Shown here one piece after another: positions 7,904 to 15,174 of a DNA stretch of 40,256 nucleotides. Below the pieces are notes generated by a model that saw only the letters and a program-made list of their open reading frames with translations, had not been told where the DNA came from and did not search any database. The position numbers and the translations under genes were made by a program. How positions within the stretch are numbered: the first letter of the stretch is position 1; every line of letters begins with the position of its first letter. The DNA comes from Halobacteriales archaeon SW_7_65_23 (GTDB taxonomy: Archaea > Halobacteriota > Halobacteria > Halobacteriales > Haloarculaceae), in contig PXSQ01000009.1 of the NCBI GenBank assembly GCA_003022725.1, positions 1 to 40,256 on the forward strand, written 5' to 3'.

Positions 7904-8688
7904 CCGTCGATTTCAGGTTCGGGGCCGGTGCCCAGCACCGTCGCTTTCCATTCGCTCAGCGCCCCGCTGCCCGCCCGGTCGAGCAGCCACATGTACAGGT
8001 ACAGACACTGGACGACAAAGAGGTTGGTCGTCAGGAAGAACAGCGCCTCCTCGACCGGGAGGCCGAGGAGTCCGATGCCGATCGTGTGCTGGCTCGAGAT
8101 CGTCCAGAGCCCGACGTCGATCGCGAGCCGGTCGATCAGCCAGTAGTAAAGCGTCGGCACGGCCAGCGCGACCAGGGCGGTCCGGCGGATCTCCCAGACG
8201 TACGGCCAGCCGAAGCTCCACTGGATCGCCAGGATCGGCCCGGCCCACAGCAGGATTGCCCCGAGGTAGAACGTCGCTGTGGTCCCCGTGAGGACGTAGC
8301 CGACGGCGGACACGGAGAGCCCGGCGACGGCGCCGACCACGCGGCGGCCCGCGCCGATCCGGAGCGACCGGTCGCGGATCGCCGGGAACTGGAACAGCCA
8401 CAGGGCGGTCAGCACCGGCTGGAGGAGGAAAAATAGGTACTCGCCGACCGGCGCGTGCCAGAGCTGGCCTGCCGTGGTGCCCTCGCCGTACCACCAGACC
8501 CCCTCCGCGATCAGCAGGTTGTCCCACGGTGTCGTGTAGACGAACGCCAGAAACAGTACGATGGCGACACCGCTGAGCGGCTGTGGTCCCCACCAGGCGT
8601 CCTTCCGGTAGATGGCGAGCACACCCAGGGCTACCATCGGTGGCAGCACGAACACAAGGTGGAACTCGAGGTAGGTGAGGGGAGCCAT
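7900..8688 (-). CDS. crtY: lycopene beta-cyclase (CrtYcd-type membrane protein)
   Basis: It cyclises lycopene to beta-carotene, the substrate of the neighbouring Blh enzyme. The 262-residue protein has about seven hydrophobic segments. It carries two repeats of the lycopene-cyclase domain, as in archaeal fused CrtYc-CrtYd enzymes. The first has PWDN at 54-57 followed by GVWWYG and VGEYLFFLLQP. The second has the matching LPVEEALFFLTTN. The ATG at 8688 (MAPLTYLEFH) is chosen because the domain starts at once. ATG 8766 would add 26 polar residues and lies just after a T-rich TATA-like stretch, so it remains possible. It overlaps blh by 4 bp. Confidence 0.9.
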   Translation of the reverse strand: MAPLTYLEFHLVFVLPPMVALGVLAIYRKDAWWGPQPLSGVAIVLFLAFVYTTPWDNLLIAEGVWWYGEGTTAGQLWHAPVGEYLFFLLQPVLTALWLFQFPAIRDRSLRIGAGRRVVGAVAGLSVSAVGYVLTGTTATFYLGAILLWAGPILAIQWSFGWPYVWEIRRTALVALAVPTLYYWLIDRLAIDVGLWTISSQHTIGIGLLGLPVEEALFFLTTNLFVVQCLYLYMWLLDRAGSGALSEWKATVLGTGPEPEIDG

Positions 8689-9018
8689 CTGTGTCGGTGG
8701 GGCGCTGTGCCGGTCCAGCCGTCCAGCCGGGGGTGGCCGGCCGCCAGCGGTGCCCAGTGTGTTCATATACGATAACCGGTGTAAAAATCCTGCAAGCATA
8801 CCTGTCAGGCACGTCCGGCCACCTCACCGCCTGGGGAGACAGCGTGGGCGCTCACGCCCGGTAGCCTGCCACTGGGCGCGCAGCGATCAAGCAGCTGTGG
8901 GCCCGCTCCGGCGGGGACCCGGATCACTGGGCGGATACAACCGCCGGGACTGTCACACCAGCGGCCCGGGCTGGCCAGTTTTCGCCATACCTGTAAGGTT
9001 GTGGACACGGACAGCGGC
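8689..9018. other. intergenic region upstream of crtY
   Basis: This stretch holds the crtY promoter. On the minus strand a T-rich run (GATTTTTACAC, about 8778-8788) could be a TATA box for a start at 8766, and a second AT-rich spot (GTATATGAAC) lies at about 8762-8770. The rest, 8800-9018, is GC-rich with no gene, repeat or RNA that I recognise. Confidence 0.4.
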
Positions 9019-9133
9019 TCATACGGTCGTGCGTGACTTTTTACCGCTATAGAATCGCGTGTTGGACGTTTCAACCCGTGAAACCAGCGATATTGGGCCC
9101 CAGTGCTGAAAATAATCACGCACGACCGTATCA
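9019..9133. mobile_element. MITE family 1, copy b
   Basis: A 109-bp element (9022-9130) in inverse orientation to copy a. TCA lies on both sides (9019-9021 and 9131-9133), with ends TACGGTCGTGCGT and ACGCACGACCGTA, a perfect 13-bp inverted repeat. The right TCA forms the TGA stop of the membrane-anchored protein gene on the minus strand, as copy a does for rhodanese. Confidence 0.88.
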
Positions 9134-9610
9134 GGGCGGACAGACGTCGAGCTGGGTCCGGGTGACGGTCGCCTCCTCGGAGACGCTGTCGATCCAGACG
9201 CGAACCGGCGACCGGTCGGGCAGTTCGACCACGACACGGTCCTCGTCTTCGAGCTGAGAGACGGGGAGTTCTGTTCCGTCTGGGCGGGCGGCTGATGCCC
9301 CGAGCACGCCGCCGTCGACCGCAAATTCGAGTCGTAGCCCGCCCTCTGAATCCGAGGCCTCGAAGGAGTCGATGACGGAGCCGCTCAGCAGCGTTCGGTC
9401 GACCCCGTAGGAGCTGTTGTGGGCCACCTCGGGGTCAGCGCCGAACTCCTCGCAGTCGTACTCCCCGAGGACGTCGACGGTCACCGAGCCGTCGGTGGTG
9501 CCCCCGGTCAGCACCGTGTACAGGCCGTACGCGCCGAACACCGCCGCGGCCAGCGCACCGACTGCCAGCACCGCCAGGATCGCCCGATACGCCAGCGACC
9601 GCTCTGCCAT
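9131..9610 (-). CDS. membrane-anchored extracytoplasmic protein, unknown function
   Basis: A 159-residue protein I do not recognise. Residues about 8-36 form one hydrophobic helix (YRAILAVLAVGALAAAVFGA) after a short basic start. The remaining 120 residues are acidic and beta-rich, as expected for a domain outside the membrane held by an N-terminal anchor. Cys53 and Cys157 could form a disulfide. It follows the bat-like regulator by 65 bp on the same strand. Its TGA stop lies in a MITE target trinucleotide, so the natural end may have been preserved by the duplication. Confidence 0.7.
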   Translation of the reverse strand: MAERSLAYRAILAVLAVGALAAAVFGAYGLYTVLTGGTTDGSVTVDVLGEYDCEEFGADPEVAHNSSYGVDRTLLSGSVIDSFEASDSEGGLRLEFAVDGGVLGASAARPDGTELPVSQLEDEDRVVVELPDRSPVRVWIDSVSEEATVTRTQLDVCPP

Positions 9611-9675
9611 ATCCGGATCATCGGCCTGCGGCCTGTAAAAGCTGTCCGAGGCACCGTCGAACGGGCCAGCACCGC

Positions 9676-11682
9676 CTACCGGTCGGGTTCGAAGAACTCC
9701 TCGAGGAGTTTCCGCTGGGCAGCACGGAGATGCTGGTGGTACGTCTGGCGGGAGATGTCCATCGACTCGGCGAGCTCCTCGCCCGAGACTGGCCGGGGGA
9801 ACTCGAAGTAGTTGCTCAGGTACGCCGTCTCGAGGGCGGTGTACTGGCGGTCGGTGAGGCGTTCAGCGACTGTCGCGGTGAACTCGGCGGTGGGCCGCGG
9901 GTCCCGTTCGCGCTCGCGTTGGCGCACCAGGTTGACGCCGTCGTAGTTGGATTCTAGCACCGACACGACGGACCTGACGTCGCCCTCGACCGGCAGGTCG
10001 ACGTGGAGCTGTGCGGTGCCGGACTCCCCGGAGACGGACAGATCGCGGACCGTCGCACCGTACTCCGCCAGCTGCTGGAAGATGTTTGCGTCCGAGAGTT
10101 CGATCGAGGCGGCGATCGTGTCGTCCTGTTCGGCGATCACGAACCCGTCCCTGATCGTCTCGCACCGGTCGAGGCTTTCCTGGAATTCGGCGCCGCTGTC
10201 GGCCATCGTGACGAACATCCGCAGCGCGTTGCCGTCCGTGACTGTCGACCCGTTGTAGCTGACCGACCCCTTCGACACCGTTGCGAGTTCGATCAGCGGG
10301 AACGACTCGTCGGTGATTTCGAACCCGAGTTCGGTAACCCTGTCGGCGGTCAGCACGCGTTTGGTCTCCAGGGCGTTCATCCCGCTGGCGATCATCTGCC
10401 CGATCGCCTCGAACACCTTGCACTCCCGGCGGTCGAGCACGCCGGATCGTTCGGCGTAAACGGCCAGCACGCCGTAGCTCGTCCGCCGGTAGGTCAGCGG
10501 GACGACCGCCATCGACGTCGCGCCGAACGCGCCCGGCGCGATCGGGGCCGGGATGTCGTCGCCCGCGGAGTAGACGGTCACCTTCCCGTCCTCGATTACA
10601 CCGTCGAACAGGGTCCCGGACCACTCGCCGCCGCTCGCCCCCGTCCCGGTCTGTTGGGTATCACCAGCGTCGACACGGACTGACAGCTCCGTTCCGGCCG
10701 CCGTCGAGTCGCCGATCCAGGCGTGGCAGTAGCCGTCGATCGCCGTGATCTCGGCACAGACTTGCTGCTCGATCTCGGCGCGGCTCTCGGCGTTGACCAG
10801 CACGTGGCTGATGTCGTTGACGAGGCCGCTGGCCCGGCCCAGCACGCGCTCGAGCGCCTGGCGCTCCTCCCGCAGCGAGTCGGCGCGCTGTTTGGCCATG
10901 GCTTCGGCCTCCTTTCTGTCGGTGACGTCGTTCTGGAAGCCGACGTAGTGGATCACCTCGCCGTCGGCGTCGGAGATCGGCGCGATCGTCACCTGGTTCC
11001 AGAACGGTGTCCCGTCCTCGCGGTAGTTGATCAGTTCGACCGACACCGGCTCCTCGGCGTCGATCGCCTCCCGCATCTCCCGGACGGGCTCTTCGTCGGT
11101 GTCGGGCCCCTGCAGGAACCGGCAGTTCCGCCCGAGCACGTCCTCGGCAACGTAGCCGGTCAGCTCCTCGTAGGCGTCGTTGACGTACACCATCGGGTTG
11201 TCCGGCAACGACGGGTCCGAAATCGTGATGCCGACCGGCGCCTCGTCGACTGACCGGACGATCGTGTCGGCCGTCGGCGTCGGGAGGTCGTCGTTCGTGC
11301 CCGAGATGTGACTGACGGCGTGGGTCTCGATCGCCTCCCGGAGCCGTTCGTGGGCCTCCGCCCCGCCTTTCGGGATGTACGCTGACACCCCCGCCTCGAC
11401 TGCTTCGCTCGCGATCGCTTCGCTCCCGTGGGCCGTGTACAGCACAATCGGGAGCAGCTCGTAGGTCGACTGGACCTGCCGGAGCAGCTCGATCCCCGAA
11501 CCATCGGGCAGTTCGTACTCAGTCACCACCACGTCGGTCCGGCGGTCCCTGAGCGTCACCAGCGTCTCCGAGAGCGAGTCAGCGACCGTCACCTGACAAT
11601 CGGCGGATTCGAGCGTCGAAACGGTATCCCCGACCGCGTCGCTGTCGTCCACCACGAGTATGCGTGGTCGCGCCACAGCCAC
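9676..11682 (-). CDS. bat: Bat-like regulator: pseudo-receiver, LOV/PAS, GAF, HTH_10
   Basis: A 668-residue sensor-regulator resembling bacterio-opsin activators. Residues 6-118 form a response-receiver fold with Asp12, Asp13 and Lys105, but the phosphorylated Asp is replaced by Glu55. Residues about 138-258 are a PAS domain with the LOV signature GRNCRFLQ (Cys187 the flavin-adduct cysteine) and the matching NYREDGTPFWN and GFQNDVT (Gln250). A GAF domain follows at about 285-435, then the Bat-specific middle domain. The final 55 residues (LTDRQYTALETAYLSNYF onward) are an HTH_10 DNA-binding domain. The GTG at 11682 lies about 22 nt after a good TATA box. Its place between halorhodopsin and the retinal genes suggests it controls them. 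Confidence 0.85.
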   Translation of the reverse strand: MAVARPRILVVDDSDAVGDTVSTLESADCQVTVADSLSETLVTLRDRRTDVVVTEYELPDGSGIELLRQVQSTYELLPIVLYTAHGSEAIASEAVEAGVSAYIPKGGAEAHERLREAIETHAVSHISGTNDDLPTPTADTIVRSVDEAPVGITISDPSLPDNPMVYVNDAYEELTGYVAEDVLGRNCRFLQGPDTDEEPVREMREAIDAEEPVSVELINYREDGTPFWNQVTIAPISDADGEVIHYVGFQNDVTDRKEAEAMAKQRADSLREERQALERVLGRASGLVNDISHVLVNAESRAEIEQQVCAEITAIDGYCHAWIGDSTAAGTELSVRVDAGDTQQTGTGASGGEWSGTLFDGVIEDGKVTVYSAGDDIPAPIAPGAFGATSMAVVPLTYRRTSYGVLAVYAERSGVLDRRECKVFEAIGQMIASGMNALETKRVLTADRVTELGFEITDESFPLIELATVSKGSVSYNGSTVTDGNALRMFVTMADSGAEFQESLDRCETIRDGFVIAEQDDTIAASIELSDANIFQQLAEYGATVRDLSVSGESGTAQLHVDLPVEGDVRSVVSVLESNYDGVNLVRQRERERDPRPTAEFTATVAERLTDRQYTALETAYLSNYFEFPRPVSGEELAESMDISRQTYHQHLRAAQRKLLEEFFEPDR

Positions 11683-11698
11683 TATCGGGGCCAGAGCA

Positions 11699-11710
11699 CA
11701 TTTATATCTT
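11699..11710 (-). promoter_or_regulatory. TATA box of the bat-like gene
   Basis: The minus strand reads AAGATATAAATG here, close to the haloarchaeal TATA consensus. It ends 17 nt before the GTG at 11682, fitting a leaderless or nearly leaderless transcript. This gives the regulator its own promoter, apart from halorhodopsin. Confidence 0.65.
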
Positions 11711-11729
11711 GGTGAACGTTCCCCCGGAT

Positions 11730-11960
11730 TTACGAGCTGTCCAGCCGGTCAGCGGCGTGGTACGTCGGATGGGTCGCGAGCATCACGACGACGACGCCGA
11801 ATAGCCCGAACACGACGTTCGTGGAGCTGTAGTCGCCACCGACGACCAGCGGGACGACGAGGTTGAGGACCACGATCGCCAGACCGACCAGTAGCGCTCC
11901 GGAACCCGCGACGACGATCCGCTTGAGCTGGCCCGTATCCTCCGTTTCTAGCTCGAACAC
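11730..11960 (-). CDS. small two-helix membrane protein next to halorhodopsin
   Basis: A 76-residue protein starting MFELETEDTGQLKRIVVAGSG. Two hydrophobic helices lie at about 15-40 and 46-66, with a short loop holding Gly-Asp and Ser-Thr residues, an acidic head and a short tail. It starts 8 bp after the halorhodopsin stop, so the two are probably on one transcript. No family is recognised. Position and size would suit an accessory or assembly subunit of the pump, but that is inference. Confidence 0.7.
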   Translation of the reverse strand: MFELETEDTGQLKRIVVAGSGALLVGLAIVVLNLVVPLVVGGDYSSTNVVFGLFGVVVVMLATHPTYHAADRLDSS

Positions 11961-11968
11961 GGGCGTGG

Positions 11969-12838
11969 TCAGTCGTCAGCCGGGATCGCGTCGGACGTCG
12001 CACCGTACTCGGCACCGCCACTGACCGTGTCGACGTTGTTGATCGTGTAGTTGATCACCAGGAACGAGAAGCCGTACTTGGCGACGACGTCGAAGGCGCT
12101 GTAGCCCCACGACGTGATGCCGGCGTCCGCGATGAGTGCGAGCCCTTCGTTCCCGACGGCCCACCAGATCGTGTACCCGAACCACAGCACGACCGTCAGC
12201 AGCTTCAGCGTGTTGAAGATGTCAGCCGTTCCTGCTGCCTTGGCGTCCTCGGGCCACTCGACCAGCAGGATGTACACGACCACCAGGAAGAACGTGCAGC
12301 TGATCGCGTACCAGAACCACCGCATGAGGTGTGCCGAGGTCGTCAGTGCGGCCGCGAGCCCGGTGATCATGATGCCGACGTCGAAGATGATCGCGGTGAA
12401 GATCTTCGTGATGTTCGATCCTGCGATCAGCCCGAGTGCCAGCAGGATGAACGGTGTCGAGAACGCCCAGGTGAGGTAGCGTCCCCACAGGCTGATCGTG
12501 CCCTCGACTTCCTCACCGCTGTGGGCCAGCTCCGTCGTCTCGCCGGCCATCGCGTGTCCCTCAGGCATCTCAAGGATGCTTATGGTCAGCCCCGATGCCA
12601 GTCCGCTGTAGCTCGCGACCGACACCGCCGAGACTGCCATCGCCGAGACGATGATCAGCTGCGAACGGGGATCGTCGACGTTCCGTGCCAGGAACGCAAA
12701 AAACAGCAGTGACAGGCCTGCTAGCGCAATGTTCACGTAGATCGAACTGCCGAGCACGGCGTCGTTGAGCACGTGCTCGAACATGTCCGACTGGCTGACT
12801 TGCAGTACCACCGATTCGACCGTGCTTGCCTGAACCAT
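11969..12838 (-). CDS. hop: halorhodopsin, light-driven chloride pump
   Basis: A seven-helix retinal protein that moves chloride into the cell in light. The 289 residues include helix C RYLTWAFSTPFILLALG with the chloride-pump triad Thr123, Ser127, Ala134 in place of the proton-pump Asp/Thr/Asp. The retinal-binding lysine is Lys254, in FDVVAKYGFSF, with Asp250 one turn before. The long B-C loop with ILEMPEGHAM is typical of halorhodopsins. Helix F reads GYTIWWAVG, with Thr223 where the family normally has proline. The ATG at 12838 is chosen because family sequence begins there; the longer frame upstream crosses the promoter. The retinal-synthesis genes lie downstream on the same strand. Confidence 0.95.
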   Translation of the reverse strand: MVQASTVESVVLQVSQSDMFEHVLNDAVLGSSIYVNIALAGLSLLFFAFLARNVDDPRSQLIIVSAMAVSAVSVASYSGLASGLTISILEMPEGHAMAGETTELAHSGEEVEGTISLWGRYLTWAFSTPFILLALGLIAGSNITKIFTAIIFDVGIMITGLAAALTTSAHLMRWFWYAISCTFFLVVVYILLVEWPEDAKAAGTADIFNTLKLLTVVLWFGYTIWWAVGNEGLALIADAGITSWGYSAFDVVAKYGFSFLVINYTINNVDTVSGGAEYGATSDAIPADD

Positions 12839-12882
12839 GGGTCGACACCCCAACCTTGGGTGCTTTTCACAAAGAATTCGAT

Positions 12883-12897
12883 TCCATACTAGTAAGG
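12883..12897 (-). promoter_or_regulatory. Bat-type upstream activating sequence of hop
   Basis: The 15-mer TCCATACTAGTAAGG closely fits the published bacterio-opsin regulon box ACCcnACTAGTTnGG, keeping the ACTAGT core and both outer arms. Its centre is 52 nt upstream of the hop ATG, about the distance the box has from the leaderless bop gene. An AT-rich TATA-like stretch (TTCTTTGTGAAAA, 12865-12877) lies between box and start. A stronger TATA-like motif (TTTATAT, about 12919-12926) lies further upstream and may belong to a second start site. Confidence 0.7.
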
Positions 12898-12966
12898 ACC
12901 ACCCGGCGACCTGAAGATATAAATCATTTATGCCGAACCGAATACTCAGTCGGTCGACGAGCAGTG

Positions 12967-13449
12967 TCAACTGGCCGAAAAAGACAGCATGTGCAACAGG
13001 AATAGCGCCTGGGACATAAAGGCGCCGAGCGCGGAGACGAACCGGATGTCGACCCCGAGCGCGGTGGTCGGCGCGTAGACCCTGATGACGAACCACATGA
13101 GCAGGTCCTCGATCCGGAGGAGTTTGCGGGCGCGCTCTGCGCTGAGTGAACCGCCGAGTAGGACGTGCCGCTGGCGAATCAGCAACAGCCCGGCGAGAAA
13201 CACCGTCGCCATCCCGAGCAGCGCCAGCCGTCCGAGGACCAGTTCCAGGGTGTCGGTCCCCTCGTAGGCGACGATCAGGGTGCGCCGCAGTACGATCGCC
13301 GGCGCGACTGGGAGGGTCACGAGCAGCCCGGCGATGGCTATGGCGATCTTGGTCCGGATCGGCATCGCGAACGTGCGGTTGACCGTCGCCTTTGCCCGCT
13401 CGTACTCGCCGCCCTCGAGCACTCGCTCGATGATGTCCTCCTGGGGCAT
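12967..13449 (-). CDS. membrane protein of unknown function upstream of hop
   Basis: A 160-residue protein beginning MPQEDIIERVLEGGEYERAK, with a cytoplasmic head and three or four hydrophobic segments at about 32-58, 70-92, 115-130 and 137-156. The loop between the second and third is basic (RQRHVLLGGSLSAERARKLLR). I do not recognise a family. It lies on the same strand, 128 bp upstream of hop, but hop has its own promoter in that gap. A MITE pair begins 57 bp upstream of its start. Confidence 0.65.
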   Translation of the reverse strand: MPQEDIIERVLEGGEYERAKATVNRTFAMPIRTKIAIAIAGLLVTLPVAPAIVLRRTLIVAYEGTDTLELVLGRLALLGMATVFLAGLLLIRQRHVLLGGSLSAERARKLLRIEDLLMWFVIRVYAPTTALGVDIRFVSALGAFMSQALFLLHMLSFSAS

Positions 13450-13505
13450 ACCGCTCTCCTCGTGTTGTCCAGATGTGGCTCCAGTGAGGTCAACCTTTTT
13501 GCAAC

Positions 13506-13619
13506 TGATACTGTCGGACGTAACTCTGTGTCACATCGTGACACTCTCCTGGCTGTATTCGCACGGTTGAACGGCTGAACACGACGCGTGACTCCACGAA
13601 ATTACGTCCGACAGTATCA
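13506..13619. mobile_element. MITE family 2, copy b
   Basis: A 108-bp element (13509-13616) with perfect inverted ends TACTGTCGGACGTAA / TTACGTCCGACAGTA, flanked by TGA and TCA. It differs from the copy at 32475-32588 at only about four positions over the full length, so both are recent. Confidence 0.88.
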
Positions 13620-13621
13620 GA

Positions 13622-13734
13622 TATACGGCCAGACGTGACTCCGTCCAGTGCCAGGACAGTCCATCGGCTGTGTCATGGCCCGACCAACGGGAGTTGGGAC
13701 GGCATGGCGTAACTGAATCACGTCTGGCTGTATA
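13622..13734. mobile_element. MITE family 4
   Basis: A 109-bp element (13624-13732) with inverted ends TACGGCCAGACGTGACT and AATCACGTCTGGCTGTA, one mismatch in the TIR core apart from transitions. The dinucleotide TA flanks both ends. It starts three bases after the end of MITE family 2 copy b. Only this copy is in the window. Confidence 0.7.
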
Positions 13735-13759
13735 GCAGAGACTGGTGAGTAAAAGAATT
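13732..13759. mobile_element. MITE family 3 remnant
   Basis: The string ATAGCAGAGACTGGTGAGTA and the following AAAGAATT match the subterminal part of family 3 (4261-4287) and the fragment at 27431. The terminal ACAGCCACCAGTA is missing. It directly joins the end of the family 4 element, so this is a stack of three families. Confidence 0.6.
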
Positions 13760-13835
13760 GGCCGGGCCTGGAACGGCCACTCGCATCGCGGTTCGATGTA
13801 GAAATCGATTTGTGGGTCGAGGGAGTCGTTCAGGT

Positions 13836-15173
13836 ATGCGGGTTGTCATCATCGGTGCGGGCGAAGTCGGGACGTCGATCGCCGCCAACCTGGCCAGCGA
13901 ACACGACGTCGTCGTCATCGACATCGACGAGCGACGCGCGGAGCAGCTGAAGTACGACCTGGACGTCCTGACGCTCACGGGGGACGGCACCTCCATGGAG
14001 ACGCTGGAAACCGCCGAGATCACCAGCGCGGACATGCTGATCGCGTGCACCGACGACGACCGGACGAACATTGTGGCGTGTGCAACGGCGAAGGCGCTTT
14101 CCAACCCGTTCACGATCGTCCGCACGAAAAACGTCGAGTATCTCCAGACGTGGGAGCGTAACAACGACGCGTTCGGCGCCGACTTCGTCGTCTGCTCGGA
14201 CCTGCTGACTGCACAGAACATCGTCCGGATCGTCGGGCTGCCGGCGGCGATCGACGTCGACCCGTTCGTCGGCGGCCTCGTCCAGATGGCGGAGTTCGAG
14301 ATCACCGAGTCGAGCCCGGTGACGGGCCAGACGGTCGTTGAGGCCGACCGCTACGAGTCGCTGACGTTCGCCGGCCTGTTCCGGGACGACGAGCTGTTGC
14401 TCCCCAGCGGCGACACACGGATCGAGCCCGGCGACCGGGCCGTCGTGATCGGTAGTCCCGAGAGCGTCCAGCTGTTCGCCAACGACATCGCTCCCGAGAC
14501 CACCCCGGACCGCGCCGACGAAATCGTCATCATCGGCGGCAGCGACATCGGCTACCACACGGCGCGGCTACTGGAGCAGCGCCAGTTCTCCCCGCGGCTG
14601 GTCGAGCAGGACGAGCAGCGGGCCCGATACCTCGCGGAGGAGCTGCCCGGAACGACCGTCATGCAGCACGACCCGACGGACACGGAGTTTCTCCAGCGCG
14701 AGCACATCGACGAGGCGGAGATCCTGGCCGTGGCACATGAGTCCGACGAAAAGAGCCTGCTGATCTCCGTGCTGGCGAGCCGACTGGGGGTCGACCGGGT
14801 GATCGCGGTCGTCGACACCGCGGAGTACGTGACGATCTTCGAGGAGATCGGAATCGACGTGGCGATCAACCCCAGGGGGGCGACCGCCGAGGAGATCACC
14901 CGGTTCAGCTTCGAGAGCGTCGCCGAGAACCTCGCCGTCCTGGAGAACGACCAGGCCGAGGTGCTGGAACTCCAGCTGGGCAAAGACTCCGGGCTGGTCC
15001 GCAAACCGATCAGGGACCTCGACCAGGAGATCGACGGCCAGTTCGTGATCGGCGCGATCGCACGGGGCCAGTCGCTGATCACCCCACGGGGGAACACCGA
15101 GTTGCGGCCGGGGGACCATATCGTCGTGTTCGTCGAGACGGACGCCATCGCCGAGATCACTGCGATGACCTGA
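13836..15173 (+). CDS. trkA: Trk potassium uptake regulatory protein TrkA
   Basis: A peripheral cytoplasmic subunit that binds nucleotides and gates the TrkH potassium channel. The 445 residues hold two RCK units. The first opens MRVVIIGAGEVGTSIA with an acidic VVVIDID strand end for NAD(H). A TrkA_C domain follows at about 140-220. The second nucleotide-binding fold opens VIIGGSDIGYHTARLL at about 230, and a second TrkA_C domain ends the protein. The ATG at 13836 starts exactly at the first beta strand; the longer frame is rejected because it enters MITE sequence. trkH follows after 1 bp. Confidence 0.94.
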   Translation: MRVVIIGAGEVGTSIAANLASEHDVVVIDIDERRAEQLKYDLDVLTLTGDGTSMETLETAEITSADMLIACTDDDRTNIVACATAKALSNPFTIVRTKNVEYLQTWERNNDAFGADFVVCSDLLTAQNIVRIVGLPAAIDVDPFVGGLVQMAEFEITESSPVTGQTVVEADRYESLTFAGLFRDDELLLPSGDTRIEPGDRAVVIGSPESVQLFANDIAPETTPDRADEIVIIGGSDIGYHTARLLEQRQFSPRLVEQDEQRARYLAEELPGTTVMQHDPTDTEFLQREHIDEAEILAVAHESDEKSLLISVLASRLGVDRVIAVVDTAEYVTIFEEIGIDVAINPRGATAEEITRFSFESVAENLAVLENDQAEVLELQLGKDSGLVRKPIRDLDQEIDGQFVIGAIARGQSLITPRGNTELRPGDHIVVFVETDAIAEITAMT

Positions 15174-15174
15174 G

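Noticed and set aside
12839-13096. longer halorhodopsin start at 13096
   Set aside because: The extra 86 residues are not family-like and would run through the hop promoter box and the upstream gene's end.
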